From Blastocatellia bacterium (lineage in GTDB: Bacteria; Acidobacteriota; Blastocatellia; HR10; J050): a stretch of 64,000 nucleotides of DNA. The stretch's first letter is position 1. Each line of letters starts with the position of its first letter. The stretch spans positions 32,501 through 96,500 of the forward strand of contig JALSQX010000080.1 in the NCBI GenBank assembly GCA_026985075.1. Reading direction: 5' to 3'. The notes under the pieces are model-generated. The model worked only from the letters and a program-made list of their open reading frames with translations. It did no database searches and had not been told where the DNA came from. A program made the position numbers and the translations under genes. Of the stretch, positions 17,984 through 27,236 are shown one piece after another.

Positions 17984-20521
17984 TCACAACGTCAGAGAGA
18001 CGCGGACTACTGTTCCCACTCCTGGTTCACTCTGGACATGGATCCACCCTCCATGTTGATTGACGATCATGCTGGCGTTGACCAACCCCAATCCCATCCC
18101 ATGCGGCTTCGTCGTAAAGAAAGGATCGAAGATGCGTTCCAAGGTGGTGCGGTCCATTCCCTGACCGCGATCCCGGATACTCACGTGAACGACGTCGGCT
18201 CGCTCACCCGGGCGGTACTGGGGAATGTGAGAAAAGACGCCGCCCTGACGCGTTAATTCTTCGACCACGTCCTGTATTAAACAGTGTGCACGATAGGACG
18301 TCGTGACGTGGATTGTATCCCCCGCCGACGATGCCTCCAGCGCATTCAACAAAAGATTCAGGAATACCTTCTTGAGCTGTCGAGGATCAAAATCCCCCAC
18401 AGGAACATCGCTGGCTAATGTCGCTTCGATGGTGATGCTCTGATGTTGAACGTGCTCACTCACCAGTTCTATCACCTGACGTAATAGTTCATTGATGGAT
18501 GTCGGCTCCCGGTTGAGCGTCACTGGACGGGCGACGTTAACGATCTCATCAACTGTCGACTTGAGCTCATCAACTGTGTTGACGATTTTCGATATCACCT
18601 CGTTGGTTTCCCGTGGGACCCCTTTCATGGACTGAAGGTAGCGAACATAAAGGTTCAGGCTAGTCAGGGGATTCTTGATCTCATGAGCGATCTGCGCCGT
18701 CATGCGCCCGATGGCCGCCAATTGGGCCGAACGGGCCAATTCGCCGCGGAGCCTCTTCTCGGTGGTGATGTCGCGGATGGTCCCGACGCCACCAGTGGAC
18801 CTCCCGGCCTCATCGATGGTTGGCGATGCCGACAAAGAGAACGTGCCTGGAATAGCCAGGCGATCCGTCTCCCGGTAAATCACCCTTTGACGGGCCATCG
18901 CTTCCTGGAATATGCAGTCGGCCGGAGGAACTTCCTTCCCATACAACAGATGAAAAACTTTCTCGCCCTCGATGCGCTCAGGAGTCATATCGAACATCGT
19001 GGCCAAGGCCGGGTTCGCCCGCCTGATTGTCAATTCTCGATCGAAGACGAAGATCCCATCGGCCAGAGCTTCAAATGTGACTTCCCACTCCTCCTGCTGC
19101 CGTCTGACTTCCTGGAACAAATGAGCTTGCTGAATGGCGATGGCCAGGATATCGGCGATTTCCTCAGCAATAGTGATATGCTGCGGCGAGAAGGCGTTCG
19201 GACGATCCGACCCCAGATTGAGCGTGCCGATCAACTCCCCCTGCGCGATGAGTGGCACATTAACGAAGGAACGAAGACCTTCAACCCGTAACATACTGAT
19301 GACCGGCGGTTGAGGCTGGGCGTGAATATCATCAACGAGACGCACTTTCCCTCGTTGCAATTCATCGGTAATGCCGAAGACATCCATGGGAAGACGAATT
19401 CCCGCTCCCACTTGCGTTGTTCCCCGGGTGTGCGTGGCGATGATGATGCCCTCTTTGGCGCCAAAATCGAAGACGGACACACTGGCGCGAAGGCAAGGCA
19501 CCAGTTGCTGGATATGGCGCAATGCGGCTTCGGCAATTGCCTCGGACGATCGAGCGGCGAGGATGGCCCGATCGATCTCTCGCAATATCTCCAATCGCTG
19601 AGCCTGTTGCCGTAACGCCGCCTCGGCTCGTTGGCGTTCAGCGATCTGTTGTTTCAATCGGCGGTTAGCGTATGAAAGCTCGGCCGTGCGTTCCCGGACC
19701 CGGTGTTCCAGTTCCTCCCGTGCCCTGTTGAGCGCTTCTTCGGCTTGTTTCCGTTTGGTGATATCGCGAACCATGGCGATGAGACACCGCCGTCCCCGTA
19801 TGTTCACCGAAGAAGCTGAAATCTCCGCTGGAAGCGAGCGCCGCGTTTTGGTCATGCACGTGAGTTCGTTGGTCCAGCCATGTCCCGATCCCCAAACACG
19901 CTGTGAAAATCTCAAGAATTGCGGCATCTCATGGGGATGAATAGCCGACACGGGCAAGGACAGCAACTCCGCCCGAGAATACCCGAGCAATCGACAGGCT
20001 TGTGGATTCACATCAAGAATTTCGTCCCGCTCGGGATCGATGAGAAAGATCGCGTCGTTGGAAAAATCGAAAATCTTATGGAACGTCTCCTCGCTCTCTC
20101 GCAACGCTGCCTCGGCCCGTTTGCGCTCGATGATATCGACCATCATCGCTCGCCATTCTCGTGCTCGCCCCTGAGCATCCTTGATGAGCCGACCCGTTAA
20201 GCTGATCCAGACCGTACGCCCATCCGCCCGACGCATCTCCAATTCCTCATCGCAGATCTGCTCTCCCGCCTCTATTCGCCGTTGGAGTTGCCGGGCCTTT
20301 TCTTTCCCCGCTGGCGTATCGGCACACAGGTCCAGAATCGAACGACCGATCAACTCTTCCCAATCATATCCAAGCAATTCGACAACTCGCCGGTTGACCA
20401 TATGAATGCCCCCATCAAGGCCCAGGGAAAAATAGGCGAGAGGGGCATTCTCATAGAGATCCCTGAACCTCTCCTCGCTCTCCGGCGAGGGCTTTCCCGC
20501 CCAGTTGTCTATGTGGCTCAT
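17984..20521 (-). CDS. Cytoplasmic PAS-PAS-GAF-PAS sensor histidine kinase
   Basis: An 846-residue kinase without transmembrane helices. Two PAS/PAC domains occupy about residues 15-270, with RERTAELSYANRRLKQ as a coiled-coil linker. A GAF domain covers about 320-480, ending in LAIAIQQAHLFQEV, and a third PAS about 495-600. HisKA has IAHEIKNPLTSLNLY. HATPase_c has N-box LNLLLNALEAS, G1 DRGQGMD, F-box FDPFFTTK and G2 GMGLGL. It should sense a soluble ligand or redox state and phosphorylate the NtrC-type regulator encoded next. The start at 20521 has GAGGAG upstream; the frame is open to 20590. Confidence 0.93.
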   Translation of the reverse strand: MSHIDNWAGKPSPESEERFRDLYENAPLAYFSLGLDGGIHMVNRRVVELLGYDWEELIGRSILDLCADTPAGKEKARQLQRRIEAGEQICDEELEMRRADGRTVWISLTGRLIKDAQGRAREWRAMMVDIIERKRAEAALRESEETFHKIFDFSNDAIFLIDPERDEILDVNPQACRLLGYSRAELLSLPVSAIHPHEMPQFLRFSQRVWGSGHGWTNELTCMTKTRRSLPAEISASSVNIRGRRCLIAMVRDITKRKQAEEALNRAREELEHRVRERTAELSYANRRLKQQIAERQRAEAALRQQAQRLEILREIDRAILAARSSEAIAEAALRHIQQLVPCLRASVSVFDFGAKEGIIIATHTRGTTQVGAGIRLPMDVFGITDELQRGKVRLVDDIHAQPQPPVISMLRVEGLRSFVNVPLIAQGELIGTLNLGSDRPNAFSPQHITIAEEIADILAIAIQQAHLFQEVRRQQEEWEVTFEALADGIFVFDRELTIRRANPALATMFDMTPERIEGEKVFHLLYGKEVPPADCIFQEAMARQRVIYRETDRLAIPGTFSLSASPTIDEAGRSTGGVGTIRDITTEKRLRGELARSAQLAAIGRMTAQIAHEIKNPLTSLNLYVRYLQSMKGVPRETNEVISKIVNTVDELKSTVDEIVNVARPVTLNREPTSINELLRQVIELVSEHVQHQSITIEATLASDVPVGDFDPRQLKKVFLNLLLNALEASSAGDTIHVTTSYRAHCLIQDVVEELTRQGGVFSHIPQYRPGERADVVHVSIRDRGQGMDRTTLERIFDPFFTTKPHGMGLGLVNASMIVNQHGGWIHVQSEPGVGTVVRVSLTL

Positions 20522-20946
20522 TACGGAGCACTCCTCATCATCCAACGGCTCGAATCCCCCCCGCTTTTTGGTGAGGTGGGCAGACATCACAGGTGCTCGC
20601 TCTGCATCTTCTCATCGGCTGGTACCATTCTTCCTTAAAGATCGAGGGGCCACCATCCCACCGAAAAGCAGAACCACACGCTTCCCCTCCACGCCCACCC
20701 CAGGCCGGAGTGTAACAAATTTTACGTTTCCGGGCAACGATACGAGTTCGCACTCGGAGCGAACGCAACCGCCCAGCGAGAAGCAGCTTCACGCGACAGA
20801 AGCTTACACCCTCTCTGGTCGATTTGGCCGTTAGGATCACATAGCAGAGCGTCTGTATCACTCCTCCTGGCGAAGAGAGAGCCCTCGGGTGGCCATTCAT
20901 CCTCTCTGGACATTCGTCCGCGGCGCTCTTCTCGGGTTTCAGAGAC
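20522..20946. promoter_or_regulatory. Kinase upstream region with GTAA-N6-TTAC dyad
   Basis: About 425 bases between the anti-sigma-like gene and the kinase. The only structure noted is the dyad GTAACAAATTTTAC at 20712-20725, an AT-rich island roughly 190 bases upstream of the kinase start, which could be an operator or part of its promoter. No gene was recognised here. Confidence 0.3.
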
Positions 20947-21204
20947 TCACTTCCGGTGTCGGAGAGCTTCTTTGAGGCGTTGGCGAATCTCAGGAGGGAG
21001 GGAAGCCGAAGGCGAGCTCTCCTCATCATCTTGGTGGGCGTGACGGCGAAGCAGGTCTCTCATGAAGAGCAATTGTCGCTGATATCGGGTGCAGAAGCGG
21101 CAGATGAACAGGTGAAATTTCAAAGCCACCCGCCAGCGAGTGGGAAGGGGCTGATCCAGCGACTGGGAGATGAGTCGAGCCGCCTCTTTACATGAGAGGA
21201 ACAC
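20947..21204 (-). CDS. Small zf-HC2 anti-sigma-like protein
   Basis: An 85-residue protein with a zinc-binding anti-sigma motif: SCKEAARLISQSLDQPL and then HLFICRFC, i.e. Cys...HxxxCxxC. It is soluble, with no membrane helix, and has a charged tail. The start is GTG at 21204, two bases after the sigma gene's stop with AAGGAGA upstream, so it is coupled to the ECF gene and is its likely antagonist. A longer frame to 21291 would overlap the sigma gene. Confidence 0.8.
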   Translation of the reverse strand: MFLSCKEAARLISQSLDQPLPTRWRVALKFHLFICRFCTRYQRQLLFMRDLLRRHAHQDDEESSPSASLPPEIRQRLKEALRHRK

Positions 21205-21206
21205 GC

Positions 21207-21836
21207 CTAATTCTCCTTGGTTTTTCCACCAAACCAGTGAATTTCCAGGCAACGCCTCAACCGCATACGCGCGCGATGAAGCATCACCCAAAGGTTGGTC
21301 GCCGAAACATTCAAAACCTTACTGATTTCTTTATTGTCTAATCCCTCGATCTCGCGCAACACGAAGGCATCGGCCTGGCGCGTCGGGAGCTGCGAGAGAC
21401 AGCGAGCAAACACGTCCCAGAACTCCTTACGATTCAGGGCGGCTTCCGGATCGAGAATCCACTCGTCGGGCTTCAACTTCCACATGCCCATTCTGGTGAA
21501 AAATTCTTCGGTCAGCACGTCAGCAGAATCGCTGGTGTCAAAGGAGGGCTCGCGATGCCTCTGACGCAAATAATCGATGATCTTATGCTTCAGGATGCCC
21601 ACCAACCAGGTCCTTTCTGAGGAATGGCCGGCAAACTTACTCCGCGCTTCTAAGGCCGCCAGTAACGTCTCCTGGACGAGGTCCTCGGCCACATGCGGAT
21701 CGCGGATTCTGAACAGCGCATATCGATATAAGTAATCGCCATGCTGATCCACCCACGTTTCAGGATCAGAAGCTTGGGAGGAACCTCGCCTTTCAACATC
21801 GAGTCGAATGTCTCTATCCCTCCAATCCGCCATCAT
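21207..21836 (-). CDS. ECF-type RNA polymerase sigma factor
   Basis: A sigma-70 family factor with region 2 (YLYRYALFRIRDPHVAEDLVQ, FAGHSSERTWLVGILKHKIIDYLRQ) and region 4 (LSQLPTRQADAFVLREIEGLDNKEISKVLNVSATNLWVMLHRARMRLRRCL). Between them sits a long acidic linker (TSDSADVLTEEFF...KLKPDEWILDPEAALNR), a feature of ECFs paired with a small soluble zinc anti-sigma. It is coupled to the zf-HC2 gene immediately downstream. The start at 21836 (MMADWRD) is chosen from several options; SD support is weak. Confidence 0.9.
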   Translation of the reverse strand: MMADWRDRDIRLDVERRGSSQASDPETWVDQHGDYLYRYALFRIRDPHVAEDLVQETLLAALEARSKFAGHSSERTWLVGILKHKIIDYLRQRHREPSFDTSDSADVLTEEFFTRMGMWKLKPDEWILDPEAALNRKEFWDVFARCLSQLPTRQADAFVLREIEGLDNKEISKVLNVSATNLWVMLHRARMRLRRCLEIHWFGGKTKEN

Positions 21837-22012
21837 CCCGCTGGAATACTCGAAATCTTGCGCTCGATGAGCGAGCGCACCAGTCACTCACTTTACCCTC
21901 GATCGACCTTTCCCATCGAAGTGAACGACAGAGCGGGTAATCATAGTACAAGCATACGCCATTGACCAGCGCCCTCCTCGAAGAACCATTGTTGTCGGGG
22001 AATTGACGAAAG

Positions 22013-24106
22013 TCATCCACTCAGGGGCTGGGGATGCTTGTCCTCCTGGTTATTCCCAGTCTGAGCTGAACGGTGAATTGCCCGCGAAGGAAAACGCTCC
22101 TTGTAATACCAACGAGCGAGCCGCTCCGGAGCCACTCCCACCCAATAGGAGAGAATCAGGGCTTGATTCACGAACCACGTTTTCCAAATGCCCATTCTCT
22201 GCCAACGACGAGCCGACGTCTGAACGGCCGATGGCGCAATGACGATGCGTCCCCGTCGCCGTAGACGTCGAATGAGTTCGACATCCTCCATGATGGGACT
22301 GTCGGGATACCCCCCCACATGGCGAAACATCTCCGCCTTCAGAAAGATGGTCTGATCCCCATAGGGAGCCTGCAACACCTGGGCTCGCCAATTGGCCACT
22401 TTTTCGATGATGCGCAAACCCAGACCTGGAGCATCGATACCCAGGCGGAAAGCTCCGGCCACGACGCCTGGACGACTCAGGATCTCGCGGACGTGATGTT
22501 CAAAACGATGAGGCAGACGCGTATCGGCATGCAGGAACAGTAGGATCTCACCATCGGCCATCGCCGCGCCCACATTCATCTGCCGCCCTCGACCAGGCGT
22601 CGAGGTGACCACTTTGGCGCCCCATGATCGAGCGAGGGCCACCGTCTCGTCATTGCTGCCCCCGTCGACGATGATGACGTCTACACCGGCCGCTCCCTCC
22701 AGACTGCCTAATGTGGCCTTCACATTGGCGGCTTCGTTCAGGGTGGGAATGATGACGGAGATTCGTGACAACGGAGGAGGTTTTGCAGCGCTCTCTCGCT
22801 CACGATCCCAGATGGCGAGATCCTGGGGACGATCGACATCATCGAGCACCGTCAGGCGGTGGAAGGAGAGGCCGAGTCGGCGAATCACCTCTTGAGTCTC
22901 TTCCAACACACGCGCAGTTCCCCACGAGATGCCGTCGAATAATTGAGGAATGGGCCGCCGTAATCCCATGAGGTAGTAGCCCCCGTCGCGCGCCGGGCCT
23001 AACACCACATCGCTCCGGCGGAGATGGTCAAAAGCCTCGGCCATCAACTCCGCGGTGAGACCAGGACAATCCGCTCCGATGGCGATCACGCGATGCCGCC
23101 CCGCCCGAAAGGCCTCTTCGAAAGCGCGCTTGAGCCGCACACCCAAATCGCCCTCTCCCTGCCGACGATAGGAGAGGCCCACTCCCAGCCACCGGCTCAT
23201 GAGCCCATCGCGGCCACCCTCGTAGCGAATCTCAACGGCGAGCGGGCGTTGACGGGCCAGCGCGCGCACACGACGAAGCGTATGCTCGGTCATCTGGCGT
23301 TGCAGCTCAGCGGCTCCTTGAGGCCCCACCGCCGGGATGAGTCGCGTCTTCGTCCTTCCCGGCTCGGGATAACGGGTGAATACGATGATCTGCTCATGGA
23401 CGGGCATCTCGCGGAACCACGAATCGAGAGCCGCAACGAGAATGGTGGAGATGATCTTCACGCCGGCTCCGACGATGCCCTTGAGCGTGCCGGAAACTTT
23501 TGACCGTCCAATGCGACGCCGATACCGCACGGGCACTTCCAGAATGCGAATTCCCTTCCGCGCCGCTTTGATCTGCATCTCCACCGTCCAGCCATAATCA
23601 CGATCGCGCATCCCGAGAGCGCGCAGCGTCGAGTGGCGGATGGCGCGAAACGGACCGAGATCGGTATATCGAACTTTCCACAACCAACCAATGAGCGTAC
23701 AGGCAAGCCAATTGCCAAAGCGCGCTTGCACTGTCAGTGCGCCAGGTTCCCGCTCCCCTCGCGCGCGCGATCCAATCACAAAATCAGCTCGATCATCGAT
23801 GATGGGATCGACCAGTCGATCCATGTCCTCGGGATAATCGCTGTAATCCCCATCCAAAAAGACGATGATGTCCTGATCGTCGAGCCTGGCCAGACCCGCC
23901 AGGCAGGCGGCTCCATATCCTCGGCGAGGCTCACACACCACTTGAGCACCCTGTGCTCGGGCTAATTCGGCAGTTCGGTCCGTCGAACCGTTATCGGCGA
24001 CGATGACATCATCCACCCAATCCGGTATCGCCGAGAGAACCCGACCAATGGCTGATTCCTCGTTGAGCGCGGGAATGATCACGGCAATTTTGTGGCCTTT
24101 TCTCAT
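22013..24106 (-). CDS. Three-domain fusion: GT2 + transferase 1 + transferase 2
   Basis: A 697-residue soluble fusion. Residues 1-230 form a GT2 glycosyltransferase like dolichyl-phosphate sugar synthases (IIPALNEESAI, VADNGSTD, FLDGDYSDYP). Residues 236-440 are a DUF2064/TIGR04282-type nucleotidyltransferase-like domain (FTRYPEPGRTKTRL, IGADCPGL, ARDGGYYLMGL). Residues 448-690 are a TIGR04283-type GT2 (VIIPTLNEAANV, DGGSNDET, FLHADTRLP, APYGDQTIFL, PIMEDVEL). The last two families are named rSAM/selenodomain-associated transferases 1 and 2 and are usually separate genes. It is coupled to the GT-C gene (TGAGATG). I infer a role in sugar transfer, possibly on arsenosugars or their lipids. Confidence 0.9.
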   Translation of the reverse strand: MRKGHKIAVIIPALNEESAIGRVLSAIPDWVDDVIVADNGSTDRTAELARAQGAQVVCEPRRGYGAACLAGLARLDDQDIIVFLDGDYSDYPEDMDRLVDPIIDDRADFVIGSRARGEREPGALTVQARFGNWLACTLIGWLWKVRYTDLGPFRAIRHSTLRALGMRDRDYGWTVEMQIKAARKGIRILEVPVRYRRRIGRSKVSGTLKGIVGAGVKIISTILVAALDSWFREMPVHEQIIVFTRYPEPGRTKTRLIPAVGPQGAAELQRQMTEHTLRRVRALARQRPLAVEIRYEGGRDGLMSRWLGVGLSYRRQGEGDLGVRLKRAFEEAFRAGRHRVIAIGADCPGLTAELMAEAFDHLRRSDVVLGPARDGGYYLMGLRRPIPQLFDGISWGTARVLEETQEVIRRLGLSFHRLTVLDDVDRPQDLAIWDRERESAAKPPPLSRISVIIPTLNEAANVKATLGSLEGAAGVDVIIVDGGSNDETVALARSWGAKVVTSTPGRGRQMNVGAAMADGEILLFLHADTRLPHRFEHHVREILSRPGVVAGAFRLGIDAPGLGLRIIEKVANWRAQVLQAPYGDQTIFLKAEMFRHVGGYPDSPIMEDVELIRRLRRRGRIVIAPSAVQTSARRWQRMGIWKTWFVNQALILSYWVGVAPERLARWYYKERFPSRAIHRSAQTGNNQEDKHPQPLSG

Positions 24107-24107
24107 C

Positions 24108-25556
24108 TCAAGCGACCCTCATCACCTTCAACGCCCGGCGGCCAGCGCGCCACTCTCGAATCAAAAGATACCAGACGGGTACATACTCGAACCAGACAAT
24201 GCCGTAGTCGAAAATCCCCACACGCTCGTGGAGGTTGAAGTGAAATCTCAAATAGTAAAGCGGCAGCAAGGCGGTCAGCAGGAGCAGAGACCGTCGAGGG
24301 CGAATCGCCAAAAATGGAATGATCCAGACGTAGTACCAGGGGAATTGTGCCGGGCTGAGGAGGAAAACGGCAGCGACAATGAGAAGGGATCGCTCCCAGA
24401 GCTCTATCGATGTACGGTGGTCGCGGCGAACGAGCCAACCAATCCAACCGACCAGCACCATGGCGACCACCATGCGCGCTCCCCACCCTCCATAAGAAGC
24501 CGCGTATCCCATCAGTCTGGCCAGCGCTTCCATCCCCCAAAGGACGAGCATGAAGAACGCATCGTTCATTTCCCAATACTGACCGTAGACGAGAAATCCC
24601 GACTGTCGGTCGAGACCGGCACCGTAAATGGGAGCGAGCATGACGCCACCGAGCAGGGCGAGAAGGCTCACGGCCAGGATGAGACGTCGCCACTGCCTCA
24701 CCAGAGACCGCCAGATCACCGGCCCCAGGACGAGCGGCCAGATCTTGGTTGCCATCGCTATCCCCAAACAGCCGGTGGCCCAGAGAGGGCGACGGCGCAT
24801 CATGAGCCATAACGCCCCCAGAACGAACGGGAGCACGACTATATCCATGTGGCCGGAGTTGAAAATCTCTTTGACCAAAATCGGATTCCACCAGTACACC
24901 GCCAGCCAGAGCAGCGGCAGACGCAACTCGTGCACCACCATGGCCAGCAATCCCAAAGTCGCCACATCGAATCCCAGGAGGACGACTCGCCAGGAGAGAA
25001 GGCTCCACGGGCGAATCCAGTGAGCCAAGGCGAAGGCCGCCTGGCTCACGGGCGGGTAAACCGTTCGCAGGTGTGGATGATTCACTCGATCAATGACCTC
25101 GCCAGATTGCCGAGCGAGGCGGGCGAGTGAGGGAGGAACCACATGGAGCACCTCGCCATCGGTGAGGAATTGCTCCGGCGCGTAGGCATAAGGATTCGAT
25201 CCACTCGCCGTCACGCCTCCATCCCAGAGATAGCGATAATAGTCGTCTTCTAACATGGGAGTGGACGCCAAGAAAGCCACGCGCAGCAGCACTCCGACGA
25301 GGAACATCCATATCAATAATCCCTTACTCTGGGGAGCACGGGCGATCTCCCATACGGCCAACAGATAGAGGACGCCCGCCATCATCTCTATACCCACCAG
25401 AGCGATGATGGGATAGGAAGCGATATCGCGTTCGTAGGCAAATTGCGGAGAGAGCCAGAGAAGAAAGAAATGGAGGCCGACGAGTCCGGCGCCCGCCAGC
25501 CCCCAGCGCCAATACCAAGGCGTTAATCGAGGCACCTGAGAAGCGTGTGCCTCCAT
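24108..25556 (-). CDS. GT-C type polytopic glycosyltransferase
   Basis: A 482-residue membrane protein with about ten hydrophobic helices. The first periplasmic loop carries an acidic motif (MLEDDYYRYLWDG) typical of GT-C enzymes that use polyprenyl-phosphate sugars. NPYAYAPEQ and the stretch VYPPVSQAAFALAHWI follow, as in GT87/DUF2029 mannosyltransferase-like proteins. The sugar donor is probably the polyprenyl-phosphate sugar made by the GT2 domain of the gene fused downstream, with which it overlaps translationally. AGGAGGAGAGCA precedes the ATG. The acceptor is unknown. Confidence 0.82.
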   Translation of the reverse strand: MEAHASQVPRLTPWYWRWGLAGAGLVGLHFFLLWLSPQFAYERDIASYPIIALVGIEMMAGVLYLLAVWEIARAPQSKGLLIWMFLVGVLLRVAFLASTPMLEDDYYRYLWDGGVTASGSNPYAYAPEQFLTDGEVLHVVPPSLARLARQSGEVIDRVNHPHLRTVYPPVSQAAFALAHWIRPWSLLSWRVVLLGFDVATLGLLAMVVHELRLPLLWLAVYWWNPILVKEIFNSGHMDIVVLPFVLGALWLMMRRRPLWATGCLGIAMATKIWPLVLGPVIWRSLVRQWRRLILAVSLLALLGGVMLAPIYGAGLDRQSGFLVYGQYWEMNDAFFMLVLWGMEALARLMGYAASYGGWGARMVVAMVLVGWIGWLVRRDHRTSIELWERSLLIVAAVFLLSPAQFPWYYVWIIPFLAIRPRRSLLLLTALLPLYYLRFHFNLHERVGIFDYGIVWFEYVPVWYLLIREWRAGRRALKVMRVA

Positions 25557-25592
25557 TGCTCTCCTCCTGGAATCCTTGAGAACCGCCGCCGA

Positions 25593-26054
25593 CTATTTGG
25601 TTCCAGAACCTCGGACCCTGGTGCCCGAGCCTCTCGATTCTGGTTGTTTGGCCTTCTTGAAAGAAATCACTTCCAGGGTCTTATCTCCCTGGCGGAGGTG
25701 GCCCTTCACGATGATCTTCTCGCCCGGGCGAACGCGCCGAACGAGTTTCTCGCTCTGTTCCGAATCCCTGAGACGGAGCATCGCGCCCTGGAGGCCCCTC
25801 AATTCACGTCCTCCCGTGCTCGTCGCCCTGATGACCTTAATGGCATAGGTCGGATGGCCTTTCGTTGCCGACCCCATCTCCGGAAGAGCATGAAGCTCTC
25901 CTTCGATCTTCACGGTCTCCGTGCCCATGGACGTCTTACCCGCGCTTCCCTTGCTCTGGCTCCCGGACTGGGCATAGTCTAATCCACCCATGCTCATGAG
26001 CGCTATCATCAAGAGCGAAAAACCCAATGACCATACGGTTGCTCTCATATTCAT
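25593..26054 (-). CDS. Secreted hypothetical protein
   Basis: A 153-residue protein with a signal peptide (MNMRATVWSLGFSLLMIALM...YAQS) and a Ser/Gly/Lys-rich linker. A beta-rich domain (about 45-130) follows: VKIEGELHALPEMGS, YAIKVIRATST, MLRLRDSEQ, VRPGEKIIVKGHL. The pattern suggests an OB-like or DUF-type exported fold, but I cannot name a family. The tail repeats RGSGT. GGGAGG precedes the ATG. It is 37 bases upstream of the GT-C gene and could be co-transcribed. Confidence 0.6.
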   Translation of the reverse strand: MNMRATVWSLGFSLLMIALMSMGGLDYAQSGSQSKGSAGKTSMGTETVKIEGELHALPEMGSATKGHPTYAIKVIRATSTGGRELRGLQGAMLRLRDSEQSEKLVRRVRPGEKIIVKGHLRQGDKTLEVISFKKAKQPESRGSGTRVRGSGTK

Positions 26055-26162
26055 TTCGTTCCTCCCGAAAGATCAACTCTCTTCGCATCAAAGTTCGAGT
26101 AGTTGTCGGTCCAACGCCTCAATCCTTACACTCGCCTGAAATCCAAGTCGCGTCTACAGTAA

Positions 26163-26263
26163 CAACGAGGATGAGCGCCTCCCGCTCCCCCGGGTCCCTC
26201 GCCGACGAACACCGTCCCGCTGCTCGCCAAAGCAGCAACGAGGATGAGCGCCTCCCGCTCCCC
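26163..26263. repeat. 28-bp direct repeat, 73-bp period
   Basis: A 28-base sequence beginning CAACGAGGATGAGCGCC and ending CCGCTCCCC occurs at 26163-26190 and identically at 26236-26263, separated by 45 unrelated bases. Two copies only, so not a CRISPR. The surrounding 296 bases (26055-26350) contain no recognised gene. Confidence 0.75.
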
Positions 26264-26350
26264 GATGCTCGTCGTTCGCGATCCCCGAGGAGAAGAAAAA
26301 CGAGTCCCGTTCGTGCGATGCGCGTCGCCCGGTGAGCGACACCGTGCTCC

Positions 26351-27178
26351 CTAGTGAGCTTGTTTGAGGAGTTGCCTTTCCCTCAAGTCATCTTTGGTCC
26401 ACCGGTAGGGTAACTCCACGATGGTACCGGGCTCGGTGACGCGCTCGGCCGCCCTCAAACAATCGACCAAGATAGCTCGCTGCACCTGACGATCATGGAG
26501 ATCGCCAAACGTATACCCGAACGGATGGCGAATATAGAGGGCGCGCGAGGGCTTGACTAACTCGGTGATGCTGCGCACCAATGTGAGGGAGATGGTCGTC
26601 AACCCCGCCTCGTCAAAGACTCGTTGGATCAGTCCCACGGACTGATTGCATACCGGTCAGGCGGGGCTGAGAATGACCAGATCCACCCCATCCGCCTTGA
26701 GGTTCTCGGCCACTTCGGGGGCCGTTTGGCGGATCAACGGTTCCGTCTCCGCCACATAGCCCATGAAGGAAAAATGCCGAGGAGCCGCCGATCCGATGAT
26801 GCCCTCCGTGACCAGCTCGCGGAGCCGATCCAGAGGGAACACGGCATTCTTATCCTCACTCACCCGCTTGATGTCATACCCCACATGGGATAACCGCAAT
26901 TCGTCTAAACTCGCATCGCCCGGAATCTGACGATAGGAGGGATCTCCGATGGGGCTTCTCAAATTAAATGGTGGATCTGCCGCCGCATGGACACCGGCAG
27001 TGGTGACCAGAGCGATGCGGCACTCGGAGAGGGGTTTTCGTAATGGATTCACTCGAGTAGGATGATCGAAGCGAACCCAGTCAAACTGAGGATAGGCTTT
27101 TCGGCGAACGAACTGCTTCTCCAATTCCACGAAACTAGCATCTAATTCCGCTTCTCGATCCACGACTCTCTCATTCAT
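26351..27178 (-). CDS. GrdB-like selenoprotein with in-frame UGA (Sec174)
   Basis: A 275-residue protein related to selenoprotein B of the glycine/sarcosine/betaine/proline reductase family. The N-terminal part has CRIALVTTAGVH, RSPIGDPSYR, LRLSHVGYD and ISEDKNAVFPLDRL-like (VSEDKNAVFPLDRL) motifs. The TGA at 26659-26657 lies in DLVILSPA-U-PVCNQSVGLIQRVFDEAG, giving a UxxC redox motif exactly where the family carries Sec, and the frame stays open to 26351. A bacterial SECIS-type hairpin follows the UGA. The start at 27178 has GAGGAG upstream. An AhpD-like gene precedes it on the same strand. Substrate and redox partner are unknown. Confidence 0.88.
26628..26659 (-). promoter_or_regulatory. 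Bacterial SECIS element with UGA codon
   Basis: The UGA at 26659-26657 is followed by 10 bases and then a perfect 8-bp stem, ATCAGTCC (26646-26639) with GGACTGAT (26635-26628), closed by a 3-base GTG loop. The UGA-to-loop distance is 18 bases and the loop begins with G. Both fit the published bacterial SECIS rules (apical loop 16-37 bases after UGA, G in the first two loop positions). The hairpin lies within the coding sequence, as required for SelB-directed decoding. Confidence 0.8.
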
Positions 27179-27236
27179 GATGACGTGCTCCTCACGAAGA
27201 AGTGGGGGCTCAGCCCCCATTTTGAGACTTCTATAT

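Noticed and set aside
26163-26263. CRISPR-like array
   Set aside because: Only two copies, irregular gap content and no cas genes.
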